This document shows, in pieces, positions 18,321 to 29,900 of a stretch of DNA of 64,000 bases (the stretch's first letter is position 1; each line of letters begins with the position of its first letter). The position numbers were made by a program, and so were the translations under genes. Source of the stretch: Candidatus Poribacteria bacterium (GTDB lineage Bacteria; Poribacteria; WGA-4E; WGA-3G). The stretch is from the NCBI GenBank assembly GCA_028824125.1, contig JAPPES010000059.1:22420-86419 (forward strand). Reading direction: 5' to 3'. The notes below the pieces were generated by a model. The model was given only the letters and a program-made list of their open reading frames with translations, ran no database searches and was not told the origin of the DNA.

Positions 18321-18923
18321 TTAATTTTCAATGGAAAGGGAAAAAGATTCTAATCGAGTAACAACTAATTCTTCTCTGCTTATCTTCGCCACCTCTTGTA
18401 AAACATCCAAAATGTGTTGGAGTATATCATCTTGTTCGCGCACAATTTTGAGATTCTGCCGTTTTAACTTTGATAGTGCTGAAAGATTTTCCTTTTCGGG
18501 TTTAACTATAACACACCCATCCGCCCATCCAAGTTCTCTTATAAGATCGTTCCATTCGTAATTGCTATCAAAAAATGTGATAATCGGTTGTGGTAGTTTT
18601 AGCAATTGCAATTTAGTGTTCTGAATTGCGTTTCCCGATGCTAACGAAGTTGGGTGTTGAATCGTTGCGATGTGTATAAGAGGGAGGTTCCACAATAGTA
18701 ACGGTTTTTGAAGACGTTGCGCAAGGTTGATTAATCGGAGAAAACGTCTCCAATCGGCAGGTTGTTTAAGACTTTCGGTATTTCCTTTCAATAAAACAAT
18801 CTTCGCCTCTTTCAGCTGGGCAAATCCGGCAAATTCAAAATTTCCTTGTCCGCCTGCTCTGTCGCCGTAGAGTTGAATTGTCTTTTCGAACGGAAAATGG
18901 TGGTTAAAATTGAGTGATGACAT
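18321..18923 (-). CDS. Reduced acetyl-CoA carboxylase AccA-like protein, probably non-catalytic
   Basis: This 200-residue protein reads like a shortened carboxyltransferase alpha subunit. Residues 15-49 ('TIQLYGDRA', 'FAGFAQLKEAKIVLLKGN') match the AccA segment 'GDRA..D..AIVGGIARL...VMIIGHQKG'. Residues 58-80 match 'RKALRLMQMAERF..PIITF', and 'ASGNAIQNTKLQLLKLPQPI' matches 'SEAIARNLREMSRLGVPV'. AccA is about 320 residues; here the glycine-rich GEGGSGGA oxyanion segment is replaced by 'FFDSNYEWN'. I infer a crotonase-fold relative that lost catalysis. No clear ribosome site precedes the ATG. Homology is by eye, so confidence is moderate. Confidence 0.55.
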   Translation of the reverse strand: MSSLNFNHHFPFEKTIQLYGDRAGGQGNFEFAGFAQLKEAKIVLLKGNTESLKQPADWRRFLRLINLAQRLQKPLLLWNLPLIHIATIQHPTSLASGNAIQNTKLQLLKLPQPIITFFDSNYEWNDLIRELGWADGCVIVKPEKENLSALSKLKRQNLKIVREQDDILQHILDVLQEVAKISREELVVTRLESFSLSIEN

Positions 18924-18936
18924 TGCTTGATTACTA

Positions 18937-18975
18937 TAAAAAAAGCAGGGCGGTGCTGGTGTGCACCATCCCTGC
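18937..18975 (-). terminator. Rho-independent terminator after the LysM gene
   Basis: On the minus strand GCAGGG...GGTGC, a short loop, GCACC...CCCTGC and a run of seven T residues form a hairpin with one internal mismatch. It should end the surface-protein/PorV/LysM transcript and lies just before the AccA-like start. Confidence 0.8.
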
Positions 18976-18996
18976 CTGAATAAATACTAAAACTAC

Positions 18997-19860
18997 TTAC
19001 TCACCACTACGACCACCGACTGCATTAATAGCAAACCATCCGATACCAGCAGCAATTGTTGTGAGAAAAACGAGGGCGCGCTTGGTTGAGGAAACCTCTT
19101 CATGCACACCTTTCGCATCTTCTATCATCATTTTCAGTTCACTGATACCCTTCTGGTTCGTTTCAATCTGTGTTAAAGCAGTTTTCACGTCCCCTTGAAC
19201 GCCTTTAATATGATCTTGTGTTGCTTTCAAATCCTTTTGGAGCGCAGCAAGCATCTTATTTGAAGAGTCAAGTTGACCTTTCAGATCGTTTAATTGCTTT
19301 TGAAGAGCATTTCTGCTATTTCTGACGACTTTAGTAACATCGGCAGCTGCATCTTTATTTGCTTTTTTGACAGCGTCAATTACTTTTTCTTGGGATTTCT
19401 GGTTGCTTTCAAGAGCCTTAATTTGTTTCTGGAGATTCGCCAAACTTTCATTTAAGCTCTTTATCTCAGCCATTAACTTTTCCCGTGTTGCTTCAGATTC
19501 AGCGAGTTCGGTACGTAATTTTTCTAACTCTGCTTGTTGTTCGGCAAGGTCTTCCTCAGCCATTTCCACAACATCTTTCGCCATAGCCAAAGGAATACGC
19601 AATTTTTCGCCAGGATAGATCAGATGAGGGTTAGTAAAATCGTTATATTTACTAAGTTCTCGCCACCGCAGTGGATCTTTCAAATGTTTTTGACAAAGAT
19701 CCCAAAGCGTATCACCTTTTACAATGGTGATAAGCATAGTCTCATCATCACCATCGTGCGGTGTGATTCTTGCTGAGGCAGATAAAGCGTATATGCCACT
19801 GAGTGCTACGCAGATATACAGAACCAGACTCAATTTGAGCGTGGATTTTATCATCTTCAT
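18997..19860 (-). CDS. LysM domain, coiled-coil protein with C-terminal membrane helix
   Basis: The 287-residue protein has a signal-like hydrophobic N-terminus (8-30), one LysM domain at about 44-90 ('ITIVKGDTLWDLCQKHLKDP' onwards, ending 'LIYPGEKLRIP'), a long coiled coil (about 95-245, rich in Glu, Lys and Gln heptads) and a C-terminal hydrophobic helix (about 258-280). LysM binds N-acetylglucosamine in peptidoglycan. GAGGAG precedes the ATG. It follows the PorV-like gene by 26 bp and the giant surface protein before that, so it may tether the cell wall to the outer-membrane machinery. Such spanning designs occur in FimV-like proteins, but I see no FimV-specific domain. Confidence 0.88.
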   Translation of the reverse strand: MKMIKSTLKLSLVLYICVALSGIYALSASARITPHDGDDETMLITIVKGDTLWDLCQKHLKDPLRWRELSKYNDFTNPHLIYPGEKLRIPLAMAKDVVEMAEEDLAEQQAELEKLRTELAESEATREKLMAEIKSLNESLANLQKQIKALESNQKSQEKVIDAVKKANKDAAADVTKVVRNSRNALQKQLNDLKGQLDSSNKMLAALQKDLKATQDHIKGVQGDVKTALTQIETNQKGISELKMMIEDAKGVHEEVSSTKRALVFLTTIAAGIGWFAINAVGGRSGE

Positions 19861-19886
19861 TAGTATTCTCCTCTTAGGTTTAGGTG

Positions 19887-20882
19887 CTAATATCCATAGG
19901 AGAGGGAAAGATAGTGTGTAATTCCAACTCCCTGGATTGCATTTATACCATCTTGGATAGCGTAGTCAACTTGTAGTCCAGCGATGTTGACACCAAATCC
20001 ACCGAAAAGGTCTTGATTGTCACGTGATGCTCTAACACCAGCGCGTAGCGCGAATTCGGTTGATTTGTTGGTGAGAATTGTGTATTCAACACCAGCGCGC
20101 ATGCTAAATGGACTCTCATCAAGATTAACAAACTCTTGTTCAATATCTGCTGAGAATGTGACAACATTACCCATATAGAGATCATAAGCCACACCGACAT
20201 CAACAACCATTGGCACTGTGCCTTCGCCAAGCGAAGCACCGAGATATTTCGCCACAATACCGTAATGGAATGTTGGAGTCTGATTTTCGTCAACATCAAT
20301 ATGTAGCGCATGTCCCATGAGTCCAATATCTACGCCGCCGAAACCGCTTTGGTTTTCAACACTCTCTACGCCGAAGTTATCCATTAACATTCGGCCTGTT
20401 AGGCCAATGTTGAAATGCCCAACAGCAATGCCATAAGAGAGAGAGTAAGCGTTGACACTACGACTAAATCTGGCACCATCCTCTACACCGTCTGCATCCG
20501 TATGCCTAGGGATATCATCTACACTAAAGTTAGTAGCAGCTAATCCAATAGCCCCATAGGATCCAAGCGTTTTCGTTAAGGCAATAAAGTGTCGACTCTG
20601 CCCAAGTATACCCTGGTCAGAAATTTGCTGTGTAGATATATTAAGGCTTAAATCTGCCGCTGAACCGAGGCCTGCTGGATTCCAGACAGTGGCTGTGGCA
20701 TCTTCTGCAATTGCTGTGAAAGCACCGCCTAAGCCAATTGAGCGGGCACCTGCACCGAGACGTAGATGAGGTTCAGCATTAACGTAACCATCATCCTGAG
20801 CAAAACAGACAGGCGACACAGCAAGAATAAGAAGTAAAACGGGTATTACACCGCATAGCAATCTTTGCTTTGTGATAGACAT
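19887..20882 (-). CDS. PorV/PorQ family outer-membrane protein
   Basis: The 331-residue product has a signal peptide (cleaved after 'SPVCFAQ', about residue 29), then the family's characteristic start 'LRLGAGARSIGLGGAFTAIA' and 'ATVWNPAGLG', and beta-barrel strands ending in 'HYLSLSYGY'. In Bacteroidota PorV is the outer-membrane shuttle that carries type IX secretion cargo. AAAGGAGG precedes the ATG. It is encoded 75 bp after the giant protein whose C-terminus looks like a FlgD/T9SS-type sorting domain, so a cargo-shuttle relationship is a reasonable inference. PorV-like proteins also occur in genomes without a complete T9SS. Confidence 0.85.
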   Translation of the reverse strand: MSITKQRLLCGVIPVLLLILAVSPVCFAQDDGYVNAEPHLRLGAGARSIGLGGAFTAIAEDATATVWNPAGLGSAADLSLNISTQQISDQGILGQSRHFIALTKTLGSYGAIGLAATNFSVDDIPRHTDADGVEDGARFSRSVNAYSLSYGIAVGHFNIGLTGRMLMDNFGVESVENQSGFGGVDIGLMGHALHIDVDENQTPTFHYGIVAKYLGASLGEGTVPMVVDVGVAYDLYMGNVVTFSADIEQEFVNLDESPFSMRAGVEYTILTNKSTEFALRAGVRASRDNQDLFGGFGVNIAGLQVDYAIQDGINAIQGVGITHYLSLSYGY

Positions 20883-20957
20883 TTATGTCCTCCTTTGTAG
20901 CCGCACCATCGGAAATTGGGAACAATCCCAATTTCCGATTTGCGAACTATCTTTTAC

Positions 20958-23900
20958 TTAGCGCGTCAGAGCGAGCTTAAGAGTGGCGGATTCTGGCTCG
21001 AAACCATCTGTTACTTCGATTACGCAGTAATAGATGCCGCGAGCTAAGTCTTCGCCACCGCTGGTTTTTCCGTCCCAACCGATTCCGTTCTGGCCGGTAT
21101 AGTTACCAGCATTCATTATCACGTTATCCCGTAGTGTTCTCACCGGTCGTCCTGTCACGTCATAAATGACAATACTGACCGTGGACATTCTGTTAAGTCC
21201 AAAGGAAATACGTGTGTTATCCTTGAACGGATTGGGGAAGTTAAACGGTTTCATCAATATAGGCGCATCCGCGAACTCAACAAAGAAACTGAACTGATAG
21301 ACAGCCATGTTCGCTTTGCGAGCACCGTCATTCTCTTCAGAAACGTTACCTTCTTGATGTGCATTGTCAGATACTTCAAGTGTCACCGTATACTGTCCGG
21401 GTACTGCAAACCCGTTGGGGAATGCTGGGGCAGCAGGTGTATAAAGCACCTGAGTCGCTGACATCTGCTCATCTGTTAGGTTAATCGGTTGCGCTTGACT
21501 TCCACCACCTGCTTTTGGTGATTCAATCACAAGACGAATCGAATCGGGATTGACACCGGTTTCACCGTCACCAAAAGTGATCGAAAGAAGCGGTCTCGCC
21601 ATTTCGTCATGCTTATACATCAGTCTGGCACCATTATGAGGTGAAGACGACGTGATGATCGGTGCAGCGGTATCAAAATCAATTGTGAAACCGCCTTTTG
21701 CCGTAGAGGAATTTCCAAATGCATCAGTCGCACGAACTTCTATCGCGTAAGTACCTTCAGAGAGAGGTGCTTCGGGATGGAAGTCTAAGCGGGTTATACC
21801 TGTGTTGGTTCTATCCTCATCGTCATTTTTGGTCTCACCTTTCACCTCTTCGCCATTACTATCCATCACGACGATAGCGATATTTTCTACGCCTGATTCG
21901 TCTGTCGCACTCGCCGAAATAATCGGGAGTCCCGCGTGGATAGTGCCAGCAGGAGTAATTGAAGAGATTACCGGTGCAGCCTCATCAACCTCAAGTGTGA
22001 ATTGCCACTCGAATTCTCTTGTGCCACCTTCACTGGCTGCAATCAACTTAATGGTGTGTGTGCCTGGTGTAAAACTCTCTATTATCTCGAACTTATTTGT
22101 AGCACGTTGAACGGGATAAGAACGAGGTATTCCGTTATTTATAACGTACTGCATATTCGAGATAGAAGATTGCTCCTCAAGGACAACTGCGGAGATGGTT
22201 ATTGCCATATTCTCTGCAAGTATATCCGCTTTATTGAGTTTAACCACGCCCGCTGGAGACACTTCTGAAATGACAGGTGGCGTTGAATCCAACTTGACAT
22301 TGAAGACAACAGTTGCCTGCGCTGTCTTTTCATTTGCATCAGTGACTTCAACAAAGACGACGTATTCACCAGTACCCAATGCATCGGCGGGGGTATAAGC
22401 AAATTGATTGTCTTCTGCTTCCACCGCAACATCTTCACCATTGACAGTGAATGTAGTTACTTCAACATCGGTCATGCCAGAAAATTCGACTCTGATAACC
22501 GGTTTGCCATGGTCATAAGTTTGACCCGAAGCAGGTGAATGAATCGCTACTGACGGACCCGGTATATCTACTGTAAACACCGATGAAGTCTCTGCCATTC
22601 TGCCATTCGCATCCGTCACTTTAACAGCTATCATGTGATCACCATCACCCAGCGCATCGGCCGGTGTATAAGTGAATTGATTGTTGTCGTTGACTTCTGC
22701 TTCGACTGCTGTGCCATCAATAGAAAGTGAAACCTCTATCGGCGCAGCTCCTGAGAACTCACCTGTGATAACAGGTTTGCCGTGGTCATACACTTGACCC
22801 GCTTCAGGGGATACAACTGCTACTGTCGGAACCGGCAATCTTATTGAGAAGATCGTAGTTGCTTCAGCAGTCTTACCATTCGCATCTGTCGCTACAGCAA
22901 CGAGGGTGTATTCACCATCGTCTAACGCATCAGCAGGCGTATACATAAATTCGCCATCGCTTACTTCTGCTACAACTGCAGCACCATTCAGCGTCAGACT
23001 AAGTTCCACTGGCATCGCAACACCTGAGAACTCACCTGTGACAGTAGGTCTGCTAATATCATACATCTGCCCCGCAGCAGGCACATGGATCGCTACTGAC
23101 GGACCCGGTATATCTACTGTGAACACCGATGAAGTCTCTGCCATTCTGCCATTCGCATCGGTCACTTTAACAGCTATCATGTGATCACCATCACTCAGCG
23201 CATCGGCCGGTGTATAAGTGAATTGATTGTTGTCGTTGACTTCTGCTTCGACTGCTGTGCCATCAATAGAAAGTGAAACCTCTATCGGCGCAGCTCCTGA
23301 GAACTCACCTGTGATAACAGGTTTGCCGTGGTCATACACTTGACCCGCTTCAGGGGATACAACTGCTACTGTCGGAACCGGCAATCTTATTGAGAAGATC
23401 GTAGTTGCTTCAGCAGTCTTACCATTCGCATCTGTCGCTACAGCAACGAGGGTGTATTCACCATCGTCTAACGCATCAGCAGGCGTATACATAAATTCGC
23501 CATCGCTTACTTCTGCTACAACTGCAGCACCATTCAGCGTCAGACTAAGTTCCACTGGCATCGCAACACCTGAGAACTCACCTGTGACAGTAGGTCTGCT
23601 AATATCATACATCTGCCCCGCAGCAGGCACATGGATCGCTACTGACGGACCCGGTATATCTACTGTGAACACCGATGAAGTCTCTGCCATTCTGCCATTC
23701 GCATCGGTCACTTTAACAGCTATCATGTGATCACCATCACTCAGCGCATCGGCCGGTGTATAAGTGAATTGATTGTTGTCGTTGACTTCTGCTTCGACTG
23801 CTGTGCCATCAATAGAAAGTGAAACCTCTATCGGCGCAGCTCCTGAGAACTCACCTGTGATAACAGGTTTGCCGTGGTCATACACTTGACCCGCTTCAGG

Positions 23901-26900
23901 GGATACAACTGCTACTGTCGGAACCGGCAATCTTATTGAGAAGATCGTAGTTGCTTCAGCAGTCTTACCATTCGCATCTGTCGCTACAGCAACGAGGGTG
24001 TATTCACCATCATCTAACGCATCCGTAGGCGTATACATAAATTCGCCATTGCTTACTTCTGCTACCACTGCAGCACCATTCAGCGTCAGACTGAGTTCCA
24101 CTGGCATCGCAACGCCTGAGAACTCACCTGTGACAGCAGGTCTGCTAATATCATACATCTGACCCGCAGCCGGCACATGAATCATAACTGTCGGACCCGG
24201 TATATCTACTGTGAACACCGATGAAGTCTCTGCCATTCTGCCATTCGCATCAGTCACTTTGACAGCTATCATATGATCACCATCACTCAGCGCATCTGCT
24301 GGTGTATAAGTGAATTGATTGTTGTCGTTGACTTCTGCTTCAACAGCCTCACCATCAATAGAGAGTGAAACCTCTATTGGTGCAGCTCCTGAGAACTCAC
24401 CTGTGATAACAGGTTTACCATGATCATACACTTGACCTGCTTCAGGCGATATAACTGCTACGGTCGGAACCGGTAATCTTATTGAGAAGATCGTAGTCGC
24501 TTCAGCAGTCTTACCATTCGCATCAGTCGCTACAGCAACAAGTATGTATTCACCATCGTCTAAAGATGGATCGGGAGTATAGGTGAATTTATTATCTTCA
24601 ACCATTGCTTCGACGGTTTCACCGTCAAGGGCGAGGGTGAATTCAATATCAGTTTCACCTCCGAATTCACCTCTGACAACAGGCATACCGTGATCATATT
24701 CTTGACCCGCAGCAGGTGAAAGAATCGCTACTGTCGGACCCGGTATATCCACGGTGAAGTCAGTAGATGTTTCGGCAGTTCTGCCGTTAGCATCCGTAAC
24801 TTTTACAGTAACCGTATGTGCACCATCACTTAATGCGCCTGCTGGCGTGTAAGTGAACTGGTTGTTATCGTTCACGGCTGCCTCAACTGCTACACCGTCA
24901 ATAGAGAGTTCAACCGCTATAGGCGCAGCACCAGAGAAACTACCAGCAACAATCGGTTTGCCGTCGTCATATACTTGAGCCGCATGAGGTGATTCAATTG
25001 TAGCTGTTGGAACCGGTAATCTTACCGAGAAGATAGCAGTTGCTTCAGCAGTCTTACCATTATCATCAGTGACTACAGCAACAAGCGTGTATTCGCCATC
25101 TTCTAACGCTCCATCAGCATTTGCATCTTTTGCAGGAAGCGTATACATAAATTCGTTACCGCTTTCTGCTGCCTCAACAGGTTCACCGTTAAGCATGAGG
25201 CTTAGCTTTACTGGCATAGCAGCAGCATCACCTGAATACTCACCTTGAATAGTCGGGTTGCTGATATCATACATTTGCCCTGCATCAGGCACATGAATCA
25301 TAACTGCCGGACCCGGTATATTTACCGTGAAGTCAGTAGATGTCTCAGCAGTTCTACCGTTAGCGTCTGTGACAACAACAGTAACCATGTGTGAACCATC
25401 ATCCAGCGCATCTGCCGGTGTGTAGGTGAACTGGTTATTGTCGTTCACAACTGCCTCAACTGCTACACCATCAACAGAGAGTACAACCGTTATAGGTTCT
25501 GCGCCTGTGAAATCACCAGCGATAATCGGCTTACCGTTGTCATATACTTGAGCCGCATGCGGTGATTCAATTGTAGCTGTTGGAACCGGCAATCTTATTG
25601 AGAAGATAGCAGTCGCTTCAGCAGTCTTACCATTCGCATCTGTCGCTACAGCAACGAGGGTATATTCACCATCGTCTAACGCATCAGTAGGCGTATACAT
25701 AAATTCGTTGTCGCTTACTTCTGCTACAACTGCAGCACCATTCAGCGTCAGACTGAGTTCCACTGGCATCGCAACGCCTGAGAACTCACCTGTGACAGCA
25801 GGTCTGCTAATATCATACATCTGACCCGCAGCCGGCACATGAATCATAACTGTCGGACCCGGTATATCCACGGTGAAGTCAGTAGATGTTTCAGCGGTTC
25901 TGCCGTTAGCATCTGTGACTACAGCAACAACCGTATGTGCACCATCACTCAGTTCTTCTGTGGGTGTGTAGGTGAATTGGTTATTGTCGTTCGCAACTGC
26001 CTCAACTGCTACACCATCTATAGAAAGTGCAACCGCTATAGGTTCTGCGCCTGTGAAATCACCAGCGATAATCGGTTTACCATTGTCGTATACTTGACCC
26101 GCATGAGGTGAGTGAATAGCGACTGTCGGAACCGGTAATTCTACTGTAAAGGTTAGAGATGTTTGAGCAGTTAAACCACTACCATCCGTAACTTCAACAG
26201 CGACCGTGTATTCGCCATCGTCTAACGCTCCATCAGCATCTGCATCTTTTTCAGGAAGCGTATATGTAAACTCATTATCGCTTTTTTCTGGTTCAACAGA
26301 TTCACCGTTAATGGTAAACTTCGTAATATTAACTTCCCCACCACCAGTAAAGAAACCGGTAATTTCTTCCGTACTGTGGTCGAGAGTTTGCCCAGAAGCA
26401 GGTGCAGTAATTACGACTATTGGATTGATTCCTTCAATGGCAAACGTTACTGTCTGTTCACCTACGTTACCAAGTCTATCTGCAACTTGGACTGTAAACT
26501 GATAGGCACCAGCAGCGAGTTTGTCTGTGCGGGTATAGACAACAGAGTCTAAGTCCTGCTCAACCATACTCTGATCAACATCAATAGGAACTGCATCCTG
26601 AACGACTTCTTCCGGACGGAGCCGTGCTAATGAAACAACAGCTGTGTCTGCTGCACTTACACCACTACCGTCACTTACACCACTGCCCAAATCACCATCA
26701 CCGAAACCGGCAAGAAGCGTTGGCAAGTCATTGACTGTATGCCCTTCTATGGGTGTTTCAACGGCGATCATCGGACCAGTGTTGTCCAAGTTAATCGTTG
26801 CTAATGAGAAGGTTACCGAACCGTTCCGTTTCGTTACGCGACCTTCCGGTGTATACCATCCATCCACTAATGTTGAAAGTTTGTCTGCCATCAGTGAGAA

Positions 26901-29900
26901 AGCGTTCTCAGCACCGCTGCCAGCAGTAAATGTTACTTCATGTCCATCAACGAGAATACCTGTTAGGTCTTCAACGGCTAATGAACCGTTATTAACATTG
27001 AAACTTACAGCGATTGATTCTTTGAGAGGGAACCTTCCTTGAAGTTCTCCAATAGTTTCTTGGAGTACATGTCTGTCTGGCGATTCACCATCAACTGCGG
27101 TTACAGTAAGATCACTAATGTCACTTACTCGGAAGTTTAGGACATGGACTGTGACCACTGGCGAAGGCATATCATTTTCACCTTGAACTTGCCAATTACC
27201 AAACTCGTCAGCAACAAGCGCATGATACATGTATGTACCATTTGCAAGTAAACCGACATCATCCGTGATTTGTCCTTCCGTGACATCAGCGGATGGAAGT
27301 TCGGTTACCGTTCCATCAGGAGCTGTTCGAACCAGCCTGATCATCCCACCGACATAAGTTTTCGGATCAGCAGTCGGTTCAATTGAAAATATAGCGACTG
27401 GTGAGTCAACTGTATCATCAACAATACCACCGACAGTGTAGCTGCCATCTTCATTCGCAGCGATAGAGCCAGCGACATCGGCAACATCTGTAATATTGGT
27501 CGGACCGAGTGGCGGCACATCATCATCGTTGTCTAATGAGAAGAATGCTTCTACACCACCCCGTTCCAGATATTCATCACGTTTTGGATATTCGACTTGA
27601 ACTGGATTTTTCGGTGTGAGTGAATATGCACGCACCACATACCGGTTTTCATCTTTAGATACGTCGCGTTCAGAATCACCATCTCCCCGGTTGATTGTAT
27701 CATCCAGTTTGATAGTCCCTTCTGGGGCGTCAGTATCTTCCAGTGCCAACTTACGTGTATCCACCTCATAAGACCATTTCATAAGGCTCGCGGGACTTTC
27801 CCCTTCTGCCTCAGAAATGCCAACAAGTACACCGATAACACCAGTATTAATAATTCCTGCATTGGCAGCGTCAGTAAGGATATCTGACAAATCTGTAACT
27901 GGCACTTCGGATACACTCACAATTTCAGATGGCATCGCAGTACCAGTAATACGTTCCCACGTAGGATCAATCCACTCACCGCTTGCTGTCGATTTTCGTC
28001 TAACCTCAACACGAATACCTTCGGTTGGGGCTGAAGTAATACCATAAGTATAGACATCAAAAGTGAGTATGCCTTGCGGTGCGCCACTATCAGGGTTTAC
28101 CATTCCATCCGAATTCACAACGCTGATTGCTATCACACCCGGATCGGGGCGGTAAGTGTTCTGAACATTGACTGTGATTTTGTTATCAACAGTGTCAATG
28201 ATTTCACCACTTTCGGCACGATCATGGGTTTGATCATTCATAGCCGCATCATAGGCGATAGCGTGGGCTTGGAACGTAAAGACTTCACCTTTTGGATTAT
28301 AGATAAATTCGTCTGGATTTTCAATATAGACGTCTTCAATATATCTATCATTGTGGACTAATTCGTCTTCATCCATAAGTGTGCCGACATCTACGGTTAC
28401 AGTAATTGGACCGCTACCTTCTAAAACATAGGCACCAGTATCTTCCGCAGGTAGAATGAGTTCTCCGTTGGCATCTTTGACAGTAGCACCTTTAGGTAGA
28501 CTCGTCATCAATTTGACCCCAGCATAAGTCATGGGATCAGCAGTCGGTGAAATGGTGAAAGTAACCACAGGAGATTTGACATCATTGGCATATTTATCAA
28601 CGAGTCCGCCAACTGTGTAAGTTCCGTCACCATGGTCTATAAAGACACCAGTATCCTCATACGCGTCAGTCATTGTTGCGACAATGTTCGTTGGACCGAG
28701 CGGACCAACGTCGTCAACATTGTCTAACGAGAACTTCTCGGTAAACATGTCACCTTCAGCAACTCCATCTACATCATCGCCGTCACTGGTAACTGGATAT
28801 GCGCGCACCATATAGCGGTTGCCATCCAGATCCACATAAGTCATACCTGCTTTATTAGATGCAGCATGTGCAGCATCAAGATTCTCTTTAGTGATGCTGT
28901 CCGCTAAACCCGAAGCAACGGTATCTATAGCAAGAGACCATTGGATGTAGCTGCTGGTTTCATCAATATGGAGCATATCGGCATCATAGACTGCTGCTAA
29001 AGTGTTACCTTTAAACATTTTAAGGGCTGTTTCAGCTCCATCAATGCCATGTTCAGGATCAGTCATTACTTCAACAGCACCAACATCTATCCAAGTTTCA
29101 CCATCCATGCTGACATCAACACGAATGGAGTTAGTTGCTGGAAATGTCCGACGTGCAGCATATCCGGTAAGCGTAATATCACCTCTCGGTGCGCCACTAT
29201 CAGGATTCGTATCACCAGTGATAACATCAACGACTAAGACCTTCGGATCAACCGGATGAACATCTGCATCAAGATTGATGATAAATTTATCTGATCTGTC
29301 AGTTGATATGTCGGTGAGTTGGAGACCATTAGTTGTTACAGTACGAACCGCGACGGTGTCGCCTGCTGCCACTAAAGCATCAAAATCAGTGACGCTCCAA
29401 GGAACTTCAAACGTAGTTCCAGCGGCATGTTCCCCTTCCGCTAAATCAACTTTACCGATGTCCTGCCAGTTACCATCCGCGTCTTCATATTCAACCATGA
29501 TAGTACCAGGATGCACTGTGCGTTCTTTGACTGTAACGGTTAGCGTTACATCCGTAGCATTCCTGAAGATAGTACCGCTTTCATACGGTTCGTCAGCATC
29601 ACCATCACCATTGAGGTCACCAAGACTTGCGGCGGTGACACTTGTTCTATCCCATTCAGGTAAAACAACTCTAAGGGGTGTCGGTGCGACATAAGAACCG
29701 ACATTAAAGAGCGTATCAATCCCCATTGCACGTATGCCAAAATTACCCGTTAAGAGATCTAAGTTCTCACCTTGAACAGGCATCATCATGACTCGCGACG
29801 TATCATAGGTCAGCGGTATCAAATTAAGGTCTTGAACCGCAGCACCTATTAAATTCGCTAACAACGCGCTTTGTTCCTCAGTAAGTTTTATTCCGAAGGG

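Noticed and set aside
22906..23730. Two identical 92-residue open frames on the plus strand (22906 and 23452)
   Set aside because: They are antisense to the Ig repeats of the giant protein; their identity merely reflects the 546-bp tandem repeat. No ribosome site.
29002..29694. Plus-strand open frames of 85-139 residues within the giant gene
   Set aside because: Antisense to a continuous coding frame with clear domains; common in genes of this composition.
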